NCBI GenBank assembly: GCA_031256035.1
Contig: JAIRRJ010000067.1
Span: 50,313 to 114,312, forward strand
Length of the DNA: 64,000 nt
From: Treponema sp.
GTDB lineage: Bacteria > Spirochaetota > Spirochaetia > Treponematales > Breznakiellaceae
Direction: 5' to 3'
Positions within the stretch are counted from its first letter, which is position 1, and the number at the start of each line of letters is the position of its first letter. The notes below the pieces were generated by a model that was not told where the DNA came from, ran no database searches, and worked only from the letters and a program-made list of their open reading frames with translations. Made by a program: the position numbers and the translations under genes. Below, one piece after another: positions 8,252 to 19,632 of the stretch.

Positions 8252-8953
8252 ATGCTGCGTCTGCTGGGCATAATGCTCAAAGGGGCAGGGGTCTCTCTGG
8301 AAATATTTTTCCTTACCCTCGTCTTCTCCCTGTCCCTTGCATTGCCAGTCGCCTTCGGGCGTATGTCGCGTAACAGGGCGGTCAGCAGTATTTTCAAATT
8401 TTACATTTTGATAATGCGCGGAACGCCCCTCATTTTACAAATAATATTTATTTACTTTGCCCCCAAGTACCTGTACGCCTTTTTGAGCAACAGCCTTTAT
8501 TATGTGATTACCTCTGCTGGTTTCTGGAACGGTCTAAAACTCATCCTTTCCTACAACCGTTTTAGCGCGGTGATAATTGCCTTTTCGCTGAATTACGCCG
8601 CCTATTTCGCAGAGATTTACCGGGGCGGCATAGAGTCCATTTCCGTAGGACAGTACGAAGCCGCAAAAGTTCTGGGGTTTACAGGCCCTCAAACATTCGG
8701 CAGAATTGTCCTGCCGCAGGTGGTCAAGCGGATACTTCCCGCCGCAGGAAACGAAATCATCACCCTGGTCAAGGACACAGCCCTTGCGCAGGTAATCGGC
8801 GTAGCGGAACTTTTTCACGCTGCCCAAAATGCCGCAGCCCGCGAATTCTCAACTATGCCGATTTTCATGGCGGGACTTTTCTACCTTGTTATGAACTGGG
8901 TGGTTACGCTCGCCCTGAGCCGCGGCGAAAAAGCGCTTTCGTATTACAGGTGA
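8252..8953 (+). CDS. Polar amino-acid ABC transporter permease
   Basis: 233-residue inner-membrane permease of the His/Glu/Gln/Arg/opine family. The family stretch IMRGTPLILQIIF is near residue 55, and the EAA loop reads GQYEAAKVLGFTGPQTFGRI, followed by VLPQVVKRILPAAGNE. Four to five hydrophobic helices are visible. It begins on the base after the stop of the binding-protein gene and is followed 7 nt later by the ATPase gene. A single permease gene suggests a homodimer. Confidence 0.93.
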   Translation: MLRLLGIMLKGAGVSLEIFFLTLVFSLSLALPVAFGRMSRNRAVSSIFKFYILIMRGTPLILQIIFIYFAPKYLYAFLSNSLYYVITSAGFWNGLKLILSYNRFSAVIIAFSLNYAAYFAEIYRGGIESISVGQYEAAKVLGFTGPQTFGRIVLPQVVKRILPAAGNEIITLVKDTALAQVIGVAELFHAAQNAAAREFSTMPIFMAGLFYLVMNWVVTLALSRGEKALSYYR

Positions 8954-8960
8954 GCCATTT

Positions 8961-9707
8961 ATGGAAATTATCAAAGTACGGGAACTGGCTAAATCTTTTG
9001 GAAGTCTTCAGGTACTGAAAAATATTTCCTTTTCCGTAAATCAGGGTGAAATAGTCGCGGTTATCGGTCCTTCGGGTTCGGGAAAATCCACTCTGCTGCG
9101 CTGTGTTACCCACCTTGAACTGGTGGACGGAGGGAGCATCACCCTGACAGGAAGGGACATGGTCAAAGACGGCGTTTATGCTCCGCCGGAAGCGCTGCGG
9201 GAAATATGCCTCAAAGTCGGGCTTGTTTTCCAGAACTTCAATTTGTTTCCCCATTTTTCAACAGAGCGCAATATCACAGAGGCGCAAATGCACGTACTGC
9301 GCAGAACAAAAACCGAAGCGCGGGAACGGGCATCGGCGCTGCTTGAAAAGATGGGGCTTTCCGATAAGGCAAAATCCTATCCCTTTGAACTTTCCGGCGG
9401 TCAGCAGCAGCGCGTTTCCATTGCGCGCGCACTCGCCCTTGACCCGCAGGTGCTTTTTTTTGATGAACCCACCAGCGCGCTTGATCCTGAATTAACCGGA
9501 GAAATCCTCAGCGTTATACGAAACCTTGCAAACGATAAAATGACCATGGTCATCGTTACCCACGAAATTCCCTTCGCCCGCGAACTTGCAGACCGGGTTC
9601 TGTTCATGGACGGCGGCGTTATTATCGAAGAAGGCACAGCCGCCGACATAATCGACAATCCGCGCATGGAACGCACAAAAACATTCCTGGCGCGGCTGTC
9701 GCGTTAA
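8961..9707 (+). CDS. Polar amino-acid ABC transporter ATP-binding protein
   Basis: 248 residues, GlnQ/ArtP-like. Walker A is GPSGSGKST, followed by LLRCVTHLE; the Q-loop region is GLVFQNFNLFPHF; the signature is LSGGQQQR; Walker B is VLFFDEPTSALDPE; the H-loop is VTHE. It completes a binding protein-permease-ATPase operon. Its TAA ends at 9707 and the convergent rpoC stop begins at 9708, leaving no intergenic base. Confidence 0.94.
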   Translation: MEIIKVRELAKSFGSLQVLKNISFSVNQGEIVAVIGPSGSGKSTLLRCVTHLELVDGGSITLTGRDMVKDGVYAPPEALREICLKVGLVFQNFNLFPHFSTERNITEAQMHVLRRTKTEARERASALLEKMGLSDKAKSYPFELSGGQQQRVSIARALALDPQVLFFDEPTSALDPELTGEILSVIRNLANDKMTMVIVTHEIPFARELADRVLFMDGGVIIEEGTAADIIDNPRMERTKTFLARLSR

Positions 9708-12700
9708 TCAATCATCATTATCATCAGTGACGGTATTGGTATAATCTTCCTGATAGGATGCCTCCGCTTCAGCAAGTTCCAAGGCTTCCTGCTTGCGCCT
9801 TTCAAGAATTTCGTGCATATACTCGTCCAAGTCCTGACTATCCTCGTCAAAGAGTTTGATGTCGCGGTAGCGTTTCATGCCTGTCCCTGCGGGGATGGGA
9901 TGCCCAATGATGATGTTTTCTTTCAGTCCCCGAAGATAGTCGGTAGAGCCTGCAATCGCCGCATTGGTGAGTACCCGTGTCGTTTCCTGGAAGCTTGCCG
10001 CCGAAAGGAACGAATCAATATTGAGAGACGCCTTGGTTATGCCTTGGAACATCGGCTGGGCGATAGCGGGTTGTCCGCCTTCGGCAATTACGCGGGCATT
10101 TTCTTCGTGGAAGCGGTATTTGTCTACTGTTGAGCCGTAAATAAACTTTGTGTCGCCGACAAAGCGGATTTCCACTTTACGCATCATCTGCCGGATAATA
10201 ACGCCGATGTGCTTATCGTTGATTGTTACACCCTGCAGGCGGTAAACCTGCTGGATTTCATCCATCAAGTAACGCTGCAGTGTGCTTTCACCCAGTATAT
10301 GGAGCACGTCATGAGGATTGGTCGCACCCATGCAGAGCGCTTCTCCGGCTTCCACCGAGTCACCGTCACGCACCAGAAGCCGTTTGCTCATGGGAATTAA
10401 ATGCGAGAACTCTTTTCCGAAGGCGTCAGTTACTATGACTTTCCGCTTGCCTTTGGCAATGCCCCGGAAATAAACAGTTCCTGAAACCAGCGCCAGAACG
10501 GCGGGGCTTTTGGGTTTGCGGGCTTCGAAAAGCTCGCTGACTCTGGGAAGACCGGAAGTAATGTCCATAGCTTTTGCGGACTCTTTCAGGGTCTTGGCAA
10601 TTGTCCGTCCTGCCTTGATCTTTTCTCCTTCATCAACCTGGATGTAAGCGCCGCCGGGGAGGAAATAAGACGCCATTTCATTGCCGTGTTCATCAACAAT
10701 AAAAATGCGCGGCTGTTTGCTTTCATGCTGGAACTCGGTTATAAGCTTTTCAATATTGCCGGTATCTTCGTCAATTTCCTCTTTCATTGTTGTGCCAAGA
10801 ATAATATCTTCGTACTTAACAATTCCGCTTGCTTCCGCGATAATCGGGTCGGAGAACGGATCGAAAGTAGCGATTGTTTTTTCAGCATCAACAACGGTTC
10901 CCTTCTGCACTTCAAAATCGGAGCCGTTCCTGATTTCAATTTTTTGATCCTGTCCGATAAGGCAAAGAGTGTCGCCTTCCGGTTTTTTCAAAACCAAGGC
11001 ATAAGCGATTTCGGGTGAAATAATTTCCTTTCCGCCGCGGTTAATGATTATGTCGCCGCGGTTGACTCTCTTGCCGTCCGCAGTCAGCAGCTTGTCGCCT
11101 TTTTCAAGCTTGTACTCTCTCATAACCTTGTTGACAATAGCATGACCGCGCCTGGTAAAGAGCCAATGTCCGTTTTCAAGCCGTATGTGAGTCCCGGCAA
11201 CATCCCTGATGTAGACCGGATATTTCAACATGATACGGCTTTCTTCACTGACCTTGGTGGCGACACCGCCGATGTGGAAGGTGCGCATGGTAAGCTGAGT
11301 ACCGGGCTGGCCGATTGACTGCGCCGCAATCGTTCCCACCGCTTCACCGATGTCCACCGCGCGGTTTGTGGCAAGGTTGCGTCCGTAACACTTACGGCAG
11401 ACTCCGTATTTCGCTTCACAGGTAAGTACCGTCCTGATTCGCACGGTGTCGACTCCGGCGGCGTCAATGATGGCGGCAACCTCTTCGGTGATTTCTTCGT
11501 TCACATCGACAATGATTTCGCCTGTGATAGGCTGCCTTACCCGTTCCAGGGTAAACCGCCCGATGATACGATCGCTTAACGGTTCAACAATATCTTCGCC
11601 GCTCTTGATTGCCGTATAGGTAATTCCGTTTATGGTTCCGCAATCGTCCTCGTTCACCACCATATCCTGTGCAATATCCACAAGGCGGCGGGTAAGGTAA
11701 CCTGCCTCGGCGGTTTTAAGAGCCGTGTCGGCAAGCCCCTTGCGCGCGCCGTTGGTGGAAATAAAGAATTCAATAACGGAGAGGCCTTCCTTAAAGTTTG
11801 AACGGATGGGAAGTTCAATGATTTCCCCCGAAGGTTTTGCCATAAGGCCGCGCATACCCGCAAGCTGGCGGATCTGGTTGCGGCTTCCGCGCGCGCCGGA
11901 GTTCGCCATCATATAAATGGAGTTGAAACCGTCTCTGTCCGATTCAAGCGTCTTCATTGTAATACCGGTAAGGTCTTCGTTGGTTTTTGTCCAGACTTCA
12001 ACAACGCGGTTATAACGCTCTTCCTGTGTGATGTGCCCCTGCCGCCATTGTTTTTGAATTGACTCAACATCCTTGTTTGCCTTTTCGATCATATCCGGTT
12101 TTTCTTTGGGCACAACAATGTCGTCTACGCCGATGGTGGCGCCGAATATTGTCGCATAACGATAGCCGGTAGACTTAATGGTGTCCAGCATCCTTACCGT
12201 AGTCCAGGAACCTTTTTCCTTGAACACATGCTCAATAAGTGCGCGCAATTCCTTGTCTTTAAGTTCGTAATTTATAAATGGAAGATCACGCGGCATTTCT
12301 TCGTTAAAAACAAGTCTTCCGGCGGAGGTAACGATTGTGCCATCTTCGCGGGGTTCCGCTGCATGGCCAACCTTGTCCCAGACAGTTCGCTTAACCGGCG
12401 GTTTTACCCTGATAGCCGCTTCCCAGTCCAGGGCCTTGCTTTCCACCGCCATCATAACTTCATCGGTGGTGGAATAATATGGTATTCTGTCTCTGGTTTC
12501 CGCTTTTGATGAACCGGGGCGCTTTGCGTGGGTTTTGATCCTTGTAAGGAAGTTGATCCCCAAAACCATATCCTGAGAGGGGAATACTATTGTCTTTCCG
12601 TTGGCGGGGTTAAGGAGGTTTCTTGCCGAAAGCATCAATGTCCAGCACTCCATCTGGGCTGCTTGGGTAAGAGGCACATGTACCGCCATCTGGTCGCCGT

Positions 12701-14051
12701 CAAAGTCGGCGTTAAAAGCGTGGCAGACAAGGGGATGCAGCTTGATAGCCTTTCCCTCAACCAGCACTGGTTCAAACGCCTGAATACCCAGCCGGTGCAG
12801 GGTCGGAGCGCGGTTCAGCAGCACCGGATGCTCCTGCACAACTTCATCAAGAATTGCAAAGACTTCGGGAGTTTCCTGTTCAACCAGCATCTTGGCTTTT
12901 TTGATATTGAAGACAACATCCTTGTCTACAAGTTTTTTCATGATGAAAGGCTTAAACAATTCCAGCGCCATTTTTGTGGGAAGCCCGCACTGCCACATTT
13001 TAAGATCAGGCCCGACTGTAATAACCGAGCGGCCTGAGTAGTCAACACGCTTTCCCAAGAGGTTCTGACGGAACCGTCCTTGTTTTCCCTTGAGCATATC
13101 GCTGATCGATTTAAGTGGCCTGTTCGATGAACCTTTGACCACTTTCTTTTTCTTGGAATTGTCAAAGAGAGCGTCCACAGCTTCCTGCAGCATACGCTTC
13201 TCGTTGCGGATAATGATGTCGGGTGCATTGAGGGTTTGCAGTCTTTTAAGCCGGTTGTTCCGGTTGATGACCCTGCGGTACAGATCGTTTAGATCGCTTG
13301 TTGCAAAACGCCCGCCGTCAAGCTGCACCATGGGGCGCAGTTCGGGAGGAATTACCGGAATTACGGTGAGGATCATCCACTGGGGTTTGTTTTTTGAGTT
13401 GCGGAAATTTTCGACAATATCGATTCGTTTAAGAAGCCGTTTGTCGCTCTTTGCGCCCTTTTCGATCATTTTTGCGCGTAACTCAGCCGCCATTTGATCC
13501 ATGTCAATATTTTCCAAAAGGGTGCTGATCGCCTCGGCGCCCATGCCGGCTGTGAACGCTCCGCCGTAACGATCCTGAACATCATTGTATTCTTCTTCCG
13601 AAAGAAGCTGCCCTTTTTTCAGGTTTGTATCGCCGGAATCAATGACAATGTATTTTTCATAGTAAAGCACCGAACGCAGAGCAGTGGTAGTGAGATCAAG
13701 GAGGAGACCCATGCGGCTTGGAACCGAACGATAGTACCAAATGTGTGAGACGGGCGCGGCGAGTTCAATATGCCCCATTCTTTCACGGCGAACCTTGAAG
13801 TGGGTAACTTCAACGCCGCAGCGGTCGCAGATCACTCCCTTGTAACGGATCGATTTGAATTTTCCGCAGTAACATTCCCATTCCTTGGTGGTCCCGAAGA
13901 TACGTTCACAGAAAAGACCGTCTTTTTCCGGCCTGAGCGTCCGGTAATTAATCGTCTCAGGTTTTTTTACCTCACCATAAGACCACGAACGGATCATGTC
14001 CGGCGAAGCAAGCCGTATCATTATCGAATCAAAATCTTGAATGTCTCTCAT
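9708..14051 (-). CDS. rpoC: DNA-directed RNA polymerase beta-prime subunit
   Basis: 1447 residues, the usual length for spirochaete RpoC. The N-terminal zinc site is in [20 protein letters not shown], the clamp region follows, and the catalytic magnesium motif NADFDGDQM is at residues 447-455. The second zinc-binding region ([13 protein letters not shown]) and [16 protein letters not shown] of the trigger-loop region are present. It forms the catalytic core with RpoB, encoded 16 nt upstream. Unlike the common rpoC-rpsL-rpsG-fusA order, the downstream neighbour here is a convergent amino-acid transporter operon, and no terminator hairpin fits between them. Confidence 0.98.
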   Translation of the reverse strand: MRDIQDFDSIMIRLASPDMIRSWSYGEVKKPETINYRTLRPEKDGLFCERIFGTTKEWECYCGKFKSIRYKGVICDRCGVEVTHFKVRRERMGHIELAAPVSHIWYYRSVPSRMGLLLDLTTTALRSVLYYEKYIVIDSGDTNLKKGQLLSEEEYNDVQDRYGGAFTAGMGAEAISTLLENIDMDQMAAELRAKMIEKGAKSDKRLLKRIDIVENFRNSKNKPQWMILTVIPVIPPELRPMVQLDGGRFATSDLNDLYRRVINRNNRLKRLQTLNAPDIIIRNEKRMLQEAVDALFDNSKKKKVVKGSSNRPLKSISDMLKGKQGRFRQNLLGKRVDYSGRSVITVGPDLKMWQCGLPTKMALELFKPFIMKKLVDKDVVFNIKKAKMLVEQETPEVFAILDEVVQEHPVLLNRAPTLHRLGIQAFEPVLVEGKAIKLHPLVCHAFNADFDGDQMAVHVPLTQAAQMECWTLMLSARNLLNPANGKTIVFPSQDMVLGINFLTRIKTHAKRPGSSKAETRDRIPYYSTTDEVMMAVESKALDWEAAIRVKPPVKRTVWDKVGHAAEPREDGTIVTSAGRLVFNEEMPRDLPFINYELKDKELRALIEHVFKEKGSWTTVRMLDTIKSTGYRYATIFGATIGVDDIVVPKEKPDMIEKANKDVESIQKQWRQGHITQEERYNRVVEVWTKTNEDLTGITMKTLESDRDGFNSIYMMANSGARGSRNQIRQLAGMRGLMAKPSGEIIELPIRSNFKEGLSVIEFFISTNGARKGLADTALKTAEAGYLTRRLVDIAQDMVVNEDDCGTINGITYTAIKSGEDIVEPLSDRIIGRFTLERVRQPITGEIIVDVNEEITEEVAAIIDAAGVDTVRIRTVLTCEAKYGVCRKCYGRNLATNRAVDIGEAVGTIAAQSIGQPGTQLTMRTFHIGGVATKVSEESRIMLKYPVYIRDVAGTHIRLENGHWLFTRRGHAIVNKVMREYKLEKGDKLLTADGKRVNRGDIIINRGGKEIISPEIAYALVLKKPEGDTLCLIGQDQKIEIRNGSDFEVQKGTVVDAEKTIATFDPFSDPIIAEASGIVKYEDIILGTTMKEEIDEDTGNIEKLITEFQHESKQPRIFIVDEHGNEMASYFLPGGAYIQVDEGEKIKAGRTIAKTLKESAKAMDITSGLPRVSELFEARKPKSPAVLALVSGTVYFRGIAKGKRKVIVTDAFGKEFSHLIPMSKRLLVRDGDSVEAGEALCMGATNPHDVLHILGESTLQRYLMDEIQQVYRLQGVTINDKHIGVIIRQMMRKVEIRFVGDTKFIYGSTVDKYRFHEENARVIAEGGQPAIAQPMFQGITKASLNIDSFLSAASFQETTRVLTNAAIAGSTDYLRGLKENIIIGHPIPAGTGMKRYRDIKLFDEDSQDLDEYMHEILERRKQEALELAEAEASYQEDYTNTVTDDNDD

Positions 14052-14067
14052 CGTCCAACTCCCCTCG

Positions 14068-17000
14068 TTAAAAATTACTTCCCGATTTGGTTATCAATTC
14101 CTCATCCTTTTCGGTGAGAGGTATTTGTTTTCCCTTTATGTCAAAGATGCTCAAATCCAGAGCAAGACCACGTAATTCCTGAACCAGAACGTTAAATGAT
14201 TCCGGAATTCCTGCAGTGGTAGAAGGCTCACCTTTGACAATGGCTTCGTAGATTTTGGAACGCCCGGTCATATCGTCCGACTTAATCGTCAAAAGTTCCT
14301 GCAATGTGTTTGCCGCGCCATAGGCTTCCAAAGCCCAGACTTCCATTTCACCTAACCTCTGACCTCCGAACTGAGCCTTTCCGCCCAACGGCTGCTGCGT
14401 TACAAGTGAATACGGGCCGGTGGAGCGGGCGTGCATCTTGTCGTCCACAAGGTGATGCAATTTAAGGAAGTAAATCACTCCGCAGAAAACAGGATTCACA
14501 AAAGCTTCGCCGGTTCTGCCGTCCCTCAGTATTGTTTTGCTGGTAACAGGAAGCCCCGCCTCTTTAAGTTTTTCTTCTATTTGCTCCGCCGAGGGAGACT
14601 GGAAAACCGGCGCGGAATACCACTCATCCAGAGTGGAACCCGCCCAGCCAAGTTCAGTTTCCAAAAGCTGACCGATGTTCATACGGGACGGAACGCCCAG
14701 CGGCGTTAGGCAAATATCAAGCGGCGTGCCGTCTTCCATGTACGGCATATCTTCTTCGGGGAGGATGCGCGCGACAACGCCCTTGTTGCCGTGCCGCCCT
14801 GCCATCTTGTCGCCCTCGCGGAGTTTTCTTTTTGTGGCGATTAACACCTTCACTACTTCATCGACACCCGGGCTTAAGCTGTCATGCTCTGTCCTCTTGA
14901 GCCGCTGAATGTCAATGATAGTTCCCTCTATGCCGTGCGGCACCTTCAGGGATGTATCCCGCACTTCCTTCGCCTTTTCACCGAAGATTGAATTTAAAAG
15001 TTTGAATTCGGGAGTGGTTTCGGTTTCGCTCTTGGGCGTTACCTTGCCGACCAGAATGTCGCCGGAACGCACTTTCGCGCCGATGCGGATAATACCTTCG
15101 CTGTCCAGGTTATCAAGGCTTTTCTCGGAGGTGTTGGGAATATCCCGCGTTATTTTTTCCGGCCCCAGTTTTGTTTCACGTATCTCTACAATAAATTCTT
15201 TTATGTGTATGGATGTGAACATATCGTCCTTTACCACACGCTGGGAGATAAGGATCGAATCTTCGTAGTTGTAGCCGTTCCAGGGCATGAAGCCCACAAG
15301 GATATTGCGGCCAAGGGCAAGTTCCCCGTTCTGTGTAGCAGGCCCGTCCGCAATCACTTGCCCGGAAGTAATTTTGTCACCCGGTTTAACGATGGGACGC
15401 TGATTGTAACAGGTATCCTGATTTGTCCTCTGGAACTTTACCAACTGGTAAACATCGTTGCCGTGGTCATCAAGAACAACCTGCGCCGCCGGTTTGGCTG
15501 CGCCCGTTCTTTCAGGCTTTACAACAATTTCGCGGGACGTTACGCGAAGAACCGTTCCGTTCCGCCTTGCTTTAACAAGCACTCCTGAATCGTAAGCGCA
15601 TTTTCCTTCCATTCCTGTCCCGACGCGGGGAGCCTCAGGGAAAACCAGCGGTACTGCCTGGCGCTGCATATTGGAACCCATCAGGGCGCGGTTCGCATCG
15701 TCATGTTCAAGGAAGGGAATGAGCGAAGCGGATACCGAAATGATCTGTTTGGGAGATACGTCCATGTATTCAATTTCATCGGGTGCGCGGGTTGTGTAAT
15801 CTCCCTGACGGCGGCAGGACACCTGAGCATCCGCGAATGAACCATTATTGTTGACTTTCGCCGAAGCCTGGGCGATGTAGTAGCGATCCTCGTCCATAGC
15901 GGAAAGATACTCAATATCCCGTGAGGCGACACCCTTGTTCACTTTGCGGTAGGGAGTTTCCAAAAAGCCGTATTCATTGACACGGGTATAATTCGCCAGT
16001 GAAACGATCAATCCTATGTTTGGGCCTTCAGGCGTTTCAATCGGACACATTCTGCCATAGTGGGTGTAATGCACATCACGCACTTCAAAACCTGCCCTGT
16101 CGCGGGAAAGACCGCCCGGACCGAGGGCGTTAAGCCGCCTTTTGTGGGTCAGCTCTGCAAGCGGGTTAACCTGATCCATAAACTGGGAAAGCTGGCTGGA
16201 GCCGTAAAATTCCTTAATCGCCGCGACAATGGGCTTTATGGAAATTAATTCCTGTGGTTTAATCGTGTCCGTCTCTTTAAGGCTCATTCGTTCTTTGGCA
16301 ATCCGTTCCATGCGGCTGAATGCAGTTTTCATCTGATTTGCCATCAGCTCGCCGACAGAACGCACCCGCCTGTTCCCAAGATGGTCGATGTCATCAAAGT
16401 TTTCATCTCCTACATATACTTTGATAAGGAACTTCATGGTGGCGATGATGTCCTGCCGTGCGAGCGTGTATTCTTCCAGCGGCGGCTTTATGTTGAATTT
16501 TTTATTGAGCTTGTAACGGCCAACCTTGCCAAGATCATAACGACGGCTGGAAAAGAACATACTGATAAGGTCTTTTTCGGCCTGATCTACCGTAATGGAT
16601 TCACCGGGCATCAAAATCGAATATACATTGAGAAGAGCATCCTCTCTGGAAGGTTCATTCTTGCCTGAATCTTCTTTAACATATTTACTTTCACCCCGTT
16701 CAAAACAATCAAGGAGCATTGTCGAATTGAGTGAACCTTCCGCTTCAAAATCAATATAAACCACGGATTTGACTCCGTTTGCCAAAAGTTCATCAGCGTT
16801 ATGCGGGTGGAGTTTTTCTCCGGCGCGGTAGAGTATCTTCATACCGTTGGTATGCATACCCTTGTGTTCAGCATCTTCCGCGTTACGCGAAGAGCGGGAT
16901 TGGGCGTTGCCCCCGCCCTCCGCCACGGGAGCGGCGTTTTCATCTTTTATCCACACTGCCTGCGCAAGAACCTTGCCGGAGATTTTTTCCCTTGTTTCGC

Positions 17001-17688
17001 GATCATCTTTAAGTTTGAGAGTTTCGGTAGCATAAAAAGCGCTGATAATTTCTTCCCTGCTGTTAAAACCAATGGCGCGTAAAAAAATCGTTCCCAATAT
17101 GCGTTTTTTCCGGTCTACCTTCGCGTAGATCAATTCCCGCTTCTGGTCGATTTCAAATTCCAGCCAACTGCCGCGGTACGGAATGATCCGCGATGAGAAG
17201 ACTCCCTTTTCATGGCTGAAGATTACGCCCGGCGAACGGTGTATCTGCGAAACAACCACCCGCTCCGCTCCGTTAATGATAAACGTACCGCGTTCGGTCA
17301 TAACCGGAATGTCGCCCATGTAAATATCTTTCTGGCGAATTTCTCCGGTCTGCTGGAATACCAGATTGACGCGCGCTTTCAGCGGAACCGCGTAAGTAAT
17401 GCCTTTTTGTTTACATTCCAGTTCCGACAACTTTGTATTGTCTTCATCGAATGTATAATATTCATATTCAAGAACCATATCCCCGTTGGGACTTTCTATG
17501 GGGAATGTGGTTTTAAATACATCCTGAAGCCCCTGTTCCAGCGGCTTTTCGCCTTTTCTGGCTTTTTCTCTTTGCAGGAAACGTTCATAAGAATTTAGCT
17601 GAATGTCGATAAGATCCGGCAGATCCATCACATCCAAAATATCCTTTCCAATGTATTGGCGTTTGTCGGCATTTTTTACTTTGGTCAT
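14068..17688 (-). CDS. rpoB: DNA-directed RNA polymerase beta subunit
   Basis: 1206 residues. Family blocks are plain: [20 protein letters not shown], then [16 protein letters not shown] and [13 protein letters not shown], and near the C-terminus [15 protein letters not shown]. In the rifampicin region I, the position of E. coli Ser531 is Asn ([10 protein letters not shown], codon at 16129-16131, residue 520). This residue is known from published work on treponemes and other spirochaetes as the basis of natural rifampicin resistance. It is preceded by a structured 183-nt spacer after rplL and followed after 16 nt by rpoC. Confidence 0.98.
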   Translation of the reverse strand: MTKVKNADKRQYIGKDILDVMDLPDLIDIQLNSYERFLQREKARKGEKPLEQGLQDVFKTTFPIESPNGDMVLEYEYYTFDEDNTKLSELECKQKGITYAVPLKARVNLVFQQTGEIRQKDIYMGDIPVMTERGTFIINGAERVVVSQIHRSPGVIFSHEKGVFSSRIIPYRGSWLEFEIDQKRELIYAKVDRKKRILGTIFLRAIGFNSREEIISAFYATETLKLKDDRETREKISGKVLAQAVWIKDENAAPVAEGGGNAQSRSSRNAEDAEHKGMHTNGMKILYRAGEKLHPHNADELLANGVKSVVYIDFEAEGSLNSTMLLDCFERGESKYVKEDSGKNEPSREDALLNVYSILMPGESITVDQAEKDLISMFFSSRRYDLGKVGRYKLNKKFNIKPPLEEYTLARQDIIATMKFLIKVYVGDENFDDIDHLGNRRVRSVGELMANQMKTAFSRMERIAKERMSLKETDTIKPQELISIKPIVAAIKEFYGSSQLSQFMDQVNPLAELTHKRRLNALGPGGLSRDRAGFEVRDVHYTHYGRMCPIETPEGPNIGLIVSLANYTRVNEYGFLETPYRKVNKGVASRDIEYLSAMDEDRYYIAQASAKVNNNGSFADAQVSCRRQGDYTTRAPDEIEYMDVSPKQIISVSASLIPFLEHDDANRALMGSNMQRQAVPLVFPEAPRVGTGMEGKCAYDSGVLVKARRNGTVLRVTSREIVVKPERTGAAKPAAQVVLDDHGNDVYQLVKFQRTNQDTCYNQRPIVKPGDKITSGQVIADGPATQNGELALGRNILVGFMPWNGYNYEDSILISQRVVKDDMFTSIHIKEFIVEIRETKLGPEKITRDIPNTSEKSLDNLDSEGIIRIGAKVRSGDILVGKVTPKSETETTPEFKLLNSIFGEKAKEVRDTSLKVPHGIEGTIIDIQRLKRTEHDSLSPGVDEVVKVLIATKRKLREGDKMAGRHGNKGVVARILPEEDMPYMEDGTPLDICLTPLGVPSRMNIGQLLETELGWAGSTLDEWYSAPVFQSPSAEQIEEKLKEAGLPVTSKTILRDGRTGEAFVNPVFCGVIYFLKLHHLVDDKMHARSTGPYSLVTQQPLGGKAQFGGQRLGEMEVWALEAYGAANTLQELLTIKSDDMTGRSKIYEAIVKGEPSTTAGIPESFNVLVQELRGLALDLSIFDIKGKQIPLTEKDEELITKSGSNF

Positions 17689-17734
17689 CGCACTCCCCTT
17701 CCTGGTCTTACTATCTTCACAACTCAGGCAGTTT

Positions 17735-17775
17735 CTAACTGCTATGGCAGTTAGGGCCTCACGACCTTAACTGCC
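17735..17775 (-). promoter_or_regulatory. Overlapping alternative hairpins between rplL and rpoB
   Basis: CTAACTGC-TATG-GCAGTTAG (17735-17754) is a perfect hairpin. The same GGCAGTTA (17746-17753) can instead pair with TAACTGCC at 17768-17775, extended inward by AGG/CCT-type pairs. The two structures exclude each other, a layout typical of attenuators or protein-binding leaders. A regulatory role for rpoBC is inferred. Confidence 0.45.
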
Positions 17776-17821
17776 ATTGCCCCTACGGACATTCGAGAAA
17801 ACTGATTGTATCATTTCGCAG

Positions 17822-17848
17822 CAAAAACCCGCTCTTTACAGAGCCGGC
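17822..17848 (-). terminator. Terminator-like hairpin after rplL (possible attenuator)
   Basis: On the minus strand CCGGCTCT-GTAA-AGAGCGGG pairs in seven of eight positions and is followed by TTTTTG, 24 nt past the rplL stop. Partial termination between ribosomal protein genes and rpoBC is known in other bacteria. Confidence 0.5.
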
Positions 17849-17871
17849 ACCCACTGCGAAAACAAATCCAT

Positions 17872-18255
17872 TTACTGAATCTCAACTGTACCGCCAGCCG
17901 CGGTGATTTGATCCTTGATTTTTGCAGATTCCTCTTTGGAAACGCCCTCTTTAAGCGGCTTCGGCACGCCTTCTACAAGGTCTTTCGCTTCTTTAAGACC
18001 AAGGCCGGTAACGGCGCGGACTTCCTTGATAACCGCAATCTTCTTGGATTCATCAAACGCTTTTAGAATAACGTTAAATTCCGTTTTCTCTTCCGCAGCG
18101 GGAGCAGCCGCTCCGCCGACAGGACCAGCCGCTATCGCAACAGGGGCAGCGGCGGAAACGCCGAACTTCTCTTCCATCATTTTTACCAGTTCCGACACTT
18201 CCAGAACTGTCATGGATGCAATCGCTTCTAAAATCTCTTCTTTTGTGGCTGCCAT
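17872..18255 (-). CDS. rplL: 50S ribosomal protein L7/L12
   Basis: 127 residues: an N-terminal dimerisation helix ([20 protein letters not shown]), an Ala/Gly/Pro hinge at about 38-55 and the C-terminal factor-binding domain with [19 protein letters not shown]. It is the stalk protein that recruits translation GTPases. It follows rplJ after a 144-nt spacer with two hairpins, and precedes rpoB after 183 nt with further structures; both gaps are much larger than elsewhere in this operon. Confidence 0.98.
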   Translation of the reverse strand: MAATKEEILEAIASMTVLEVSELVKMMEEKFGVSAAAPVAIAAGPVGGAAAPAAEEKTEFNVILKAFDESKKIAVIKEVRAVTGLGLKEAKDLVEGVPKPLKEGVSKEESAKIKDQITAAGGTVEIQ

Positions 18256-18306
18256 ATTATCTTCTCCTAATAAAATGTTACGCGCTTCATACGAAGTACG
18301 TTTATC

Positions 18307-18382
18307 TGACCACTAACAAGTGATCAGGCAAGCCCGACAGAACAGCAGCATGCAAACTACGTTTGCAGAAGTCTGACGGGCT
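18307..18382 (-). promoter_or_regulatory. Two consecutive hairpins between rplJ and rplL
   Basis: One hairpin pairs TGACCACT with AGTGATCA (18307-18326, one wobble). The second is a long stem, AGCCCGACAGA against TCTGACGGGCT (18331-18382), that encloses an inner hairpin TGCAAAC-TAC-GTTTGCA (18351-18367). No T-run follows, so it is not a plain terminator. RNA processing, a stability element or a separate rplL leader are possible. Confidence 0.45.
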
Positions 18383-18399
18383 GTATTCACTATGCCGCC

Positions 18400-18942
18400 T
18401 TAGGCGACGCCGCCTTTTTTGTCGGCGATAGCTTTTATGGTACGCACCAGCCGGGAAGGGACATCGTTGAGCGCGGCAGCAAGATTCCGCGCAGGACCGT
18501 TCATTACCGACATAAGCATGGAAATAAGTTCCAGCCTGCCCGGCAGTTTTGAGAAAGCCTCAGTCTGAGCGGCGTTGTACACCGAATCACCGACAAGCGC
18601 GCCCTTTATGTGCAGAGCGGGGGCTTCCTTTGTAAAATCGAAGAGTATCTTGGCAACCTCATTTGCATCCCGTGGTGAAATTGCAACCGCGGTAGGACCG
18701 ACGAGGTAACCTGATACATCCGGCGTTGACAACTGCTGAAAGGCAATCCGCGCAAAGTTGTTTTTTACAACTTTATAATCCACTTCCTTGGTACGAAGCT
18801 GCCTTCTTAAATTGGTGATCTGTTCCACCGTAAGGCCGCGGTAATCGGTAAAGATAAAATCCTTTGCCTTGCCCAGGGATTCTTTGATCTCCCCAATGGC
18901 CTTTGTTTTGCTGTCCTGTATTTTTTTTGCGACTATAGCCAT
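18400..18942 (-). CDS. rplJ: 50S ribosomal protein L10
   Basis: 180 residues with the L10 pattern: FIFTDYRGLTVEQITNLRRQ, then VVKNNFARIA and GPTAVAISPRD, and a C-terminal helix where L7/L12 dimers bind. It anchors the ribosomal stalk. The next upstream gene, rplA, stops at 18943, so the genes abut with no gap. A classical L10-binding leader is therefore not available directly upstream; structured RNA is instead found downstream, before rplL. Confidence 0.97.
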   Translation of the reverse strand: MAIVAKKIQDSKTKAIGEIKESLGKAKDFIFTDYRGLTVEQITNLRRQLRTKEVDYKVVKNNFARIAFQQLSTPDVSGYLVGPTAVAISPRDANEVAKILFDFTKEAPALHIKGALVGDSVYNAAQTEAFSKLPGRLELISMLMSVMNGPARNLAAALNDVPSRLVRTIKAIADKKGGVA

Positions 18943-19632
18943 TTATTTCTCCTTTTCCTCATCCCTGATAGAGACCCAAACGCCAGGCCCCATGGTAGAA
19001 GCTACCGAAACGGTAGAAATGTACTCGCCCTTCAAATCAGCAGGCCGCTTGCGTTTGATTTCGGTAACCACCGCTTTGACATTCTCCGCAACCTTTTCGC
19101 TCTCCATGGAAACTTTCCCGACCGCAAGATGCACAACGCCTGTTTTGTCGGCGCGGAATTCCACCCTCCCTTTTTTAAGTTCGGCAAGAGTGCCTTTAAG
19201 GTCAAAGGTAACGGTTCCGGTTTTGGGATTGGGCATCAGCCCCTTGCGCCCCAACACCATGCCGAGCTTACCGACATCTTTCATCATGTCAGGAGTCGCA
19301 ACGGCAACATCAAAATCAGTCCAGCCGCCCTTAACCTTTTCGATTAAGTCATCGGCGCCGATGAATGTTGCGCCTGCTTCCTGGGCTTCTTTTTCTTTTT
19401 CAGGTTTGCAGAAAACAAGCACTTTTTTATCGCCCCGGAATTGATTTGGCAACACAACTGTATCCCGGACGGAATGATTCTTTTTAATGTTGAGTTTAAC
19501 GGAAATATCCACGGTTTCGTCAAATTTTGCAAAAGCCATGGTTTTTACCAGACCCAACGCTTCGCCAAGTTCATAGGTATTGCCGGGGTTATATTTTTTG
19601 GCGCTTTCTTTGTATTTTTTTCCGCGTTTCAT
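18943..19632 (-). CDS. rplA: 50S ribosomal protein L1
   Basis: 229 residues. N-terminal [20 protein letters not shown] leads into the L1 fold; the signature region reads [20 protein letters not shown]. It binds 23S rRNA at the L1 stalk and in many bacteria represses its own L11-L1 message. Its ATG overlaps the rplK stop by four bases, so the pair is translationally coupled. Confidence 0.97.
   Translation of the reverse strand: MKRGKKYKESAKKYNPGNTYELGEALGLVKTMAFAKFDETVDISVKLNIKKNHSVRDTVVLPNQFRGDKKVLVFCKPEKEKEAQEAGATFIGADDLIEKVKGGWTDFDVAVATPDMMKDVGKLGMVLGRKGLMPNPKTGTVTFDLKGTLAELKKGRVEFRADKTGVVHLAVGKVSMESEKVAENVKAVVTEIKRKRPADLKGEYISTVSVASTMGPGVWVSIRDEEKEK

Noticed and set aside
7630..8397. 255-codon minus-strand frame opposite the amino-acid binding-protein gene
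   Set aside because: It is Ser/Thr/Arg-rich shadow coding opposite a clear transporter gene, without a start site or family similarity.
12228..13037. Long plus-strand frames opposite rpoC
   Set aside because: They are antisense shadows of highly conserved rpoC sequence, with no ribosome-binding sites and no recognisable family.
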